Positions 5,645-9,732 of a stretch of 9,732 nucleotides of DNA are shown one piece after another; position 1 is the stretch's first letter, and the number at the start of each line of letters is the position of its first letter. Both the position numbers and the translations under genes were made by a program. Source of the stretch: Spirochaetia bacterium. Lineage in GTDB: Bacteria; Spirochaetota; Spirochaetia; Treponematales; Breznakiellaceae. Location: assembly GCA_025997795.1 (NCBI GenBank), contig BNVB01000075.1, forward strand, positions 1-9,732, given 5' to 3'. The notes under the pieces were generated by a model that saw nothing but the letters and a program-made list of their open reading frames with translations, was not told where the DNA came from and did no database searches.

Positions 5645-6832
5645 CTAATAACCTCGCTTGTTCCAGATGCTTTGCAGGTCCGCAAGCCGTTCCCCTGCGG
5701 CCAAGAGGGTAGCTTCTTTTTTGGCAAAGTGGAAGCGAATCAGGTTGTTCACCGGAGGGGAAGCCGCGGCGGAATGGAAAAAACTGGAACCGGGAACAGC
5801 GGCTACCTTTACTTCTTTGGCAAGCCATTCGCAAAAGCGGGTATCGTCCTTTCCGTTTAATTCGCTTATATCCGCAAGAACATAGTAGGCGCCCTGGGGT
5901 ATGGTGTACCTAAGTCCTGCGGTATCCAGACAACGAAGAAAAACATCACGTTTTTTTGTATAGGAGCTTAGGAGTTCTTCGTAATAGCTGTCCGGAAAGT
6001 TAAGCGCCGTTACCGCCGCTTCCATAAGCGGCGCGGCGGCTCCCACGGTAAGAAAGTCGTGCACCTTGCGGATAATGTTGGTAACTCTTTCACCGGCAAT
6101 GGTATACCCCAGCCGCCAGCCGGTAATCGAATATGTTTTGGAAAGTGATGAACAACTGATAGTCCGCTCCGCCATGCCCGGCAGGGAAGCAAAATAGATA
6201 TGTTCCAGAGGGCGGTACACGATATGTTCGTACACTTCGTCGGTGATCACCCAGGTGTCAAATTCTTCTGCCAGGGCGGCAATGTATTCCAGTTCCTCCC
6301 GGCTAAAAACCTTGCCGGAAGGATTACTGGGGTTACAGAGAATGAGCGCCCTGGGCCGTTCTTCAAAGGCCCGGCGAAGCAGTTCCCGGTCAAAGCCAAA
6401 GTCAGGCGGAACAAGGGGCACATAGAGCGGCCTGGCGCCGGAAAGAATTGCGTCAGCTCCATAGTTTTCATAAAAGGGCGAAAAAACGATCACCTTGTCG
6501 CCGGGGTTAACGGCGCTCATCATGGCGGCCATCATCGCTTCGGTGGAGCCGCAGGTTACGGTGATGTGCCGTTCCGGATCAAGTTCCATGCCCATAAGGC
6601 GGCTTTGTTTACGGGCCAGGGCCTCCCGGAAATTCGCCGCCCCCCAGGTAATGGCATACTGATGGGGGCCAGAGGGAGCAAGTTGTGCCAGAGCCGCAGT
6701 TAATTCTGCGGGGGGATCAAAATCCGGGAAACCCTGTGAAAGATTGATTGCCCCGTGTTCCAGGGCAATCCGGGTCATACGGCGGATTACCGATTCGGTA
6801 AAATCCGCCGTACGGTTACTTGTAACAGGCAT
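5645..6832 (-). CDS. Class I/II PLP-dependent aminotransferase
   Basis: A 395-residue fold-type I aminotransferase that moves an amino group from an amino acid to a 2-oxo acid in the cytoplasm. Landmarks are GAINLSQGFPDFDPP at 27-41, the PLP phosphate region CGSTEAM (94-100), NPSNPSG (167-173, with the conserved Asn170), ITDEVYEH (196-203, Asp198 and Tyr201), the Schiff-base Lys232 in SSLSKTYSITGWRLGY (228-243), and Arg366 in NLIRFHF for the substrate carboxylate. The N-terminal signature resembles methionine or kynurenine/glutamine-type aminotransferases of the aspartate aminotransferase superfamily; the exact substrate cannot be read from sequence. ATG 6832 follows the potD stop by 6 bases and has AGGA 4 bases ahead, overlapping the potD stop region, so it is co-transcribed with the transporter genes. 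A role in using imported amines or amino acids is possible but only inferred. Confidence 0.92.
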   Translation of the reverse strand: MPVTSNRTADFTESVIRRMTRIALEHGAINLSQGFPDFDPPAELTAALAQLAPSGPHQYAITWGAANFREALARKQSRLMGMELDPERHITVTCGSTEAMMAAMMSAVNPGDKVIVFSPFYENYGADAILSGARPLYVPLVPPDFGFDRELLRRAFEERPRALILCNPSNPSGKVFSREELEYIAALAEEFDTWVITDEVYEHIVYRPLEHIYFASLPGMAERTISCSSLSKTYSITGWRLGYTIAGERVTNIIRKVHDFLTVGAAAPLMEAAVTALNFPDSYYEELLSSYTKKRDVFLRCLDTAGLRYTIPQGAYYVLADISELNGKDDTRFCEWLAKEVKVAAVPGSSFFHSAAASPPVNNLIRFHFAKKEATLLAAGERLADLQSIWNKRGY

Positions 6833-6838
6833 GATATC

Positions 6839-7903
6839 CTAGTACCCCACCTTAATGGTTTCCCAGGCATCGTTGTACATTTCCAGGGCCTCCCCCAGAT
6901 CGTCCTTTAGCTCGGTATTAACAATATCAGCGGTGGTGTAGAGGGGTTTTTCCTGTTTAAAGGTCCCCGCTTTGGAATTAGCGGTAGCGGGAAAACCAAA
7001 GAAGTCGGTAAACTCCGCATATATTTCCGGCCGGTGGATAAAGTCGATAAACTTGTACGCCAGGTCAATGTTTCTTGCCCCTTTATAGATACACATGCTG
7101 TCGATATAAGCGGGCCCTCCCACAGAAGGAATAAAAAACACGGTGTTCTTAAGCAGTTCCTCATCACCGGCAATTTCTTCGTACACTACTTCGGCATAAC
7201 CCTGGACTACCCAGAAGTCGCCGTTGGCATAACCCTTGCCAAAGGCTTCCGCATCAAATTTGGTCAGGTTGGGCTTCCAGGTATTGTTCACCAGTTCCCG
7301 GGCTCTGGCAAGTTCGCTGGGATTTTTTGTATTAACCGAATAACCCAGATACACCAGGGCATCTCCAAAAACTTCCCGCATATCGTCCAGCATGGTCATG
7401 CGGCCCTTAAGGTCGGGCCGGCCAAAGATAGACCAGCTTTTTTCATACGAGGGAACCTTGGCGGTATTAACGGCAATACCCGCGGCGCCCCAGTAATAGG
7501 GTACGGAATAATTCATCTGGGGATCGTAGGCAGCTTTTTGCAGTACCAGGGGATCCACATTTTCCAGATTGGACAATTTGGACTTGTCGATCTTTTCCAG
7601 CATATCCTGGCTAATCATGATCGAAACATAATCGCCGGAAGGAAAGATTATGTCGTAACCGGAACCGCCGGCCTGCAGTTTGGCGTACATTTCTTCGTTG
7701 GAAGCAAATTCATCGTAAACTACGGTAACGCCGTATTCTTTTTCAAATTTTTCAATTACCGAAGGAGGAGTGTAGTAGGTCCAGTTGTAAATGTACAACT
7801 TGTTCGATTCCCCCTGGGAGCCTCTTCCCGAACAGCCGCCAAGCACTACAAAACCCATAATAACGGCTGCCGCCAGTATAGGTATTTTCTTTATCCTTTT
7901 CAT
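6839..7903 (-). CDS. potD: PotD-like polyamine-type substrate-binding lipoprotein
   Basis: A 354-residue receptor of the spermidine/putrescine ABC importer family. The N-terminus has a lysine-rich start, a hydrophobic segment (8-21) and lipobox VLGGC with Cys24, so it should be a membrane-anchored lipoprotein facing the periplasm. Family stretches are LYIYNWTYYTPPSVI (36-50), GGSGYDIIFPSGDY (79-92), LDDMREVFGDAL (172-183) and AYIDSMCIYKGARN (265-278). Compared by memory with E. coli PotD, Trp41, Tyr44, Asp174, Glu177 and Asp268 align with polyamine-contacting residues. The positions of Trp229 and Trp255 appear to be Val233 and Tyr266, so ligand preference may differ from spermidine. ATG 7903 has a strong AGGAG site (about 7 bases ahead). 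It follows potC after 54 bases that contain a hairpin, and precedes the aminotransferase by 6 bases. Confidence 0.92.
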   Translation of the reverse strand: MKRIKKIPILAAAVIMGFVVLGGCSGRGSQGESNKLYIYNWTYYTPPSVIEKFEKEYGVTVVYDEFASNEEMYAKLQAGGSGYDIIFPSGDYVSIMISQDMLEKIDKSKLSNLENVDPLVLQKAAYDPQMNYSVPYYWGAAGIAVNTAKVPSYEKSWSIFGRPDLKGRMTMLDDMREVFGDALVYLGYSVNTKNPSELARARELVNNTWKPNLTKFDAEAFGKGYANGDFWVVQGYAEVVYEEIAGDEELLKNTVFFIPSVGGPAYIDSMCIYKGARNIDLAYKFIDFIHRPEIYAEFTDFFGFPATANSKAGTFKQEKPLYTTADIVNTELKDDLGEALEMYNDAWETIKVGY

Positions 7904-7926
7904 GTTTGTCTCCTTGTGTTATGTGT

Positions 7927-7958
7927 AACCGCCCGCACGCTGTGCGGATTAGCCGGTT
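7927..7958 (-). promoter_or_regulatory. Intercistronic stem-loop between potC and potD
   Basis: CCGCAC (7933-7938), loop GCT and GTGCGG (7942-7947) form a perfect 6-bp GC-rich stem. AACCG (7927-7931) and CGGTT (7954-7958) can extend it across an uneven internal loop. The outer arm reaches into the potC stop codon. No T-run follows on the minus strand, so it is not a standard intrinsic terminator. A role in mRNA processing, or in stability favouring high receptor output, fits the position but is inferred. Confidence 0.6.
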
Positions 7959-8830
7959 TATTTTGCCGCAATGTATTTGAGGAAGTTTCTAAGCAGGAAG
8001 GTTAATGCCACCGTGCCCAGGATCATCACTACCGAAAGGGCATTGATTACCGGAGACACGCCAAAGCGGATAGCCGAATAAATGTAGATGGGCAGGGTGG
8101 AAGAACCCGGACCGGTTACAAAGTAGGTGATCACAAAGTCTTCCAGCGAAATGGTTACGGCAGTAAGGAACCCCGACACAATACCGGGCATACATACCGG
8201 AATGGTTACCTTAAGCAGGGTCTGGATTTCGTTGGCCCCAAGATCGTGGGCAGCCTCAATTATTGAAAAATCAAATTCGTCGAGCCGGGCCATGACCATA
8301 AGAAACACAAAGGGCAGGTTAAAACTGATATGGGCAATAAGGATAGTTCCCAGACCAAGCTGCATTTTAATTCCCGCAAAAAAAATGGAAAGCGAAACGC
8401 CAATAATTATTTCCGGCAGTATCATGGGGAGGAACGAAATAGTCTGAACATAACCCCGCAGTTTAAACCGGTACCAGTTGACTCCAATGGCCCCCAGGGT
8501 ACCGATGATCGTGGCGCTTACCGCAGAACCGGCAGCAATAAAAATGCTGTGCCAGAATGCGGTCCACAGATCCCGGGAATGTAAAAAAAGCTGTTCATAC
8601 CAGACCATGGAAAAACCTGTCCAGTTCATTCCCTTTGAGGAGTTAAACGAATAAAGCACCAGCACCAAAAGGGGAAGAAAAAGAAACACGATGGTAGTAA
8701 TAAAGATCGTCTGGGAAAAAGAAAAATTCCTCCAGTATGCCCGGCGGGCATGGCGGGCCGCTTCTCCGGCAGGCGGATGTTTAAGGGAGGTAACAAAATT
8801 ACGAACCACATTCCTAAAGCTTATGGTCAC
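7958..8830 (-). CDS. potC: PotC-like ABC importer permease
   Basis: A 290-residue inner-membrane permease that pairs with PotB to form the channel of the polyamine-type ABC importer. About six hydrophobic segments are visible (roughly 41-61, 93-117, 128-153, 160-181, 215-238 and 258-281). The EAA loop that contacts the ATPase is at 191-217: EAAHDLGA, then IPVCMPGI. A polar N-terminal extension of about 35 residues, rich in Arg and Lys, precedes the first helix and makes the protein longer than E. coli PotC (264). The start is GTG at 8830, chosen because it overlaps the potB stop as GTGA (4 bases), a typical coupled junction, and because no in-frame ATG lies before the first helix. The gap to potD holds a hairpin. 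Family assignment is firm; the polyamine substrate rests on the family and neighbours. Confidence 0.92.
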   Translation of the reverse strand: MTISFRNVVRNFVTSLKHPPAGEAARHARRAYWRNFSFSQTIFITTIVFLFLPLLVLVLYSFNSSKGMNWTGFSMVWYEQLFLHSRDLWTAFWHSIFIAAGSAVSATIIGTLGAIGVNWYRFKLRGYVQTISFLPMILPEIIIGVSLSIFFAGIKMQLGLGTILIAHISFNLPFVFLMVMARLDEFDFSIIEAAHDLGANEIQTLLKVTIPVCMPGIVSGFLTAVTISLEDFVITYFVTGPGSSTLPIYIYSAIRFGVSPVINALSVVMILGTVALTFLLRNFLKYIAAK

Positions 8831-9732
8831 AGGCCGCCTCCGTTTGCGCTGTTAAGCGGGGCGGCTTCGCCTTCGGGTAAACCAGTTTCACTTACACCGG
8901 TTACATCGGTCCTGATCTTTGCTTCCCGCTTCTGGAGGTTCATCATAAGAATTACCCCGCCGGTGGTGATCGCCGTTAACACCAGGGAAATGGCCGACGA
9001 AAGGGGCCAGTTCCGGGCCTTGGTTAACTGGTCGGCGATAACGTTTCCCAGCATGTAGGATTCCTTGCCCCCCACCAGGAGGGGAACAGCGTAAGCCCCA
9101 AAGATCGGTATAAAGGTAAACAATACCGCCGTATAAATGCCGCTTTTGATGTTGGGCAGCAATACTTTGTTGATCGCCCCCAGCTTGGTGGCCCCAAGAT
9201 CCCGGGCAGCTTCCAGAAGAGAAAAGTCAAATTTATCGATGGTGGAAAAAAGCGGCAGTATGGCATAGGGGAGGTACATATATACCAGCACCAGCACCAC
9301 CGTTTTTTGATTGTAGAGAAAATGGATGTAATCCTTAATCAGCCCCAGGCGTAGCAAGAGATCGTTTAAAAAGCCGTTGTTCCCCAAAATGTTCATCCAC
9401 GCAAAAACCCTGATAAGAAAATTGGTCCAAAAGGGAATGATGATTAAAAGCAGCAGGAACGTCTGGTACTTACTCCGGGCCATGTAGTAACCGCAGGGCA
9501 GGGCGAGCAGTATGGTAAAAAATGTGGCAATAGCAGAAGTAACCAGGGTCCGCAGGGTGATGATAAGAAAGTTGGGATTGGTCAGGCTCTGGTAGGCCGC
9601 CGGTGAAAATTCCGCCGTTACTCCGCCGTAAAGCCCTTTTTTAAGAAAGCTGTAGACCACAATAATAAGGATCGGCGCAAGAAAGAAAATGGTAAACCAC
9701 ACTGCCATGGGAAGGGAATAGATAAGACCGTA
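8827..9732 (-). CDS. potB: PotB-like ABC importer permease (partial, 5' end outside window)
   Basis: First permease of the polyamine-type importer. The frame is open to the right edge: the eight codons before ATG 9708 read YGLIYSLP and run straight into the first membrane helix (MAVWFTIFFLAPILIIVVYSF). That ATG is therefore almost surely internal, and the true start lies beyond 9732, since PotB proteins normally carry a short polar N-terminus first. From the 9708 Met, 293 residues follow. The EAA loop is at 166-191 (EAARDLGATKLGAI, then LLPNIKSGI), with hydrophobic segments near 1-21, 50-74, 83-107, 137-155, 192-212 and 238-256. The C-terminal tail after 258 is polar and unusually long, ending in a Gly/Ala-rich stretch. 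The stop overlaps the potC GTG by 4 bases. A PotA ATPase gene is expected just upstream, outside the window. Confidence 0.92.
   Translation of the reverse strand, partial: YGLIYSLPMAVWFTIFFLAPILIIVVYSFLKKGLYGGVTAEFSPAAYQSLTNPNFLIITLRTLVTSAIATFFTILLALPCGYYMARSKYQTFLLLLIIIPFWTNFLIRVFAWMNILGNNGFLNDLLLRLGLIKDYIHFLYNQKTVVLVLVYMYLPYAILPLFSTIDKFDFSLLEAARDLGATKLGAINKVLLPNIKSGIYTAVLFTFIPIFGAYAVPLLVGGKESYMLGNVIADQLTKARNWPLSSAISLVLTAITTGGVILMMNLQKREAKIRTDVTGVSETGLPEGEAAPLNSANGGGL

Noticed and set aside
6200..6703. Plus-strand open frame of 167 codons opposite the aminotransferase
   Set aside because: Shadow of a confidently identified enzyme gene.
7034..8005. Plus-strand open frame of 323 codons antisense to potD
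   Set aside because: It lies almost entirely opposite the well-supported potD, has no recognisable domain, and reads as a low-complexity complement of a real gene.
9706..9708. ATG 9708 as the potB start
   Set aside because: The frame stays open to the window edge, and this ATG lies at the beginning of the first membrane helix without the usual polar N-terminus.

Overview
The window looks like a piece of a spirochaete chromosome, most likely a Treponema-type gut bacterium. This is inferred from the gene set and protein style (Rnf ion pump, Pot transporter, a moderately GC-rich backbone) and not from any marker gene, so genus-level confidence is low. Three blocks can be seen. The two outer ones lie on the minus strand and look like ordinary chromosomal backbone. 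The middle one lies on the plus strand, is clearly richer in A+T, and looks acquired.

Left block (1-2106, minus strand): the start of an rnf operon. It contains complete rnfC and the first 194 codons of rnfD, which runs off the left edge, plus a probable promoter just upstream of rnfC. Rnf is a membrane complex that couples electron flow between ferredoxin and NAD to Na+ or H+ transport. RnfC carries an in-frame 21-bp tandem repeat that forms a Pro/Ala/Lys linker just before its iron-sulfur clusters.

Middle block (about 2107-4903, plus strand): a degraded accessory island. It starts with a scar of a type I restriction gene, in which only the two ends of hsdR remain, joined out of frame. An intact AlbA_2 (Schlafen-type) plus GHKL-ATPase-like protein follows, with a 12-bp in-frame tandem repeat. 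Directly abutting it is a two-domain DUF488 protein broken by a one-base frame change. No integrase, transposase, tRNA or CRISPR array is visible. The right edge is a G-rich 20-bp tandem repeat that overlaps the 3' end of the next gene.

Right block (about 4904-9732, minus strand): a compact operon read right to left: potB (5' end outside the window), potC, potD, a class I/II aminotransferase, and a YugP-type membrane zinc peptidase. PotB and PotC are the permease pair and PotD the lipoprotein receptor of a polyamine-type ABC importer. The ATPase (PotA) is expected upstream of the window. A strong hairpin sits between potC and potD. The aminotransferase and peptidase follow with very short gaps, so they are probably co-transcribed with the transporter.

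The only stretch longer than 300 bases without an intact gene is 2070-2543. It holds the rnfC promoter, the hsdR scar and a possible promoter for the AlbA_2 gene. The convergent gap 4864-4936 shows no clear intrinsic terminator.
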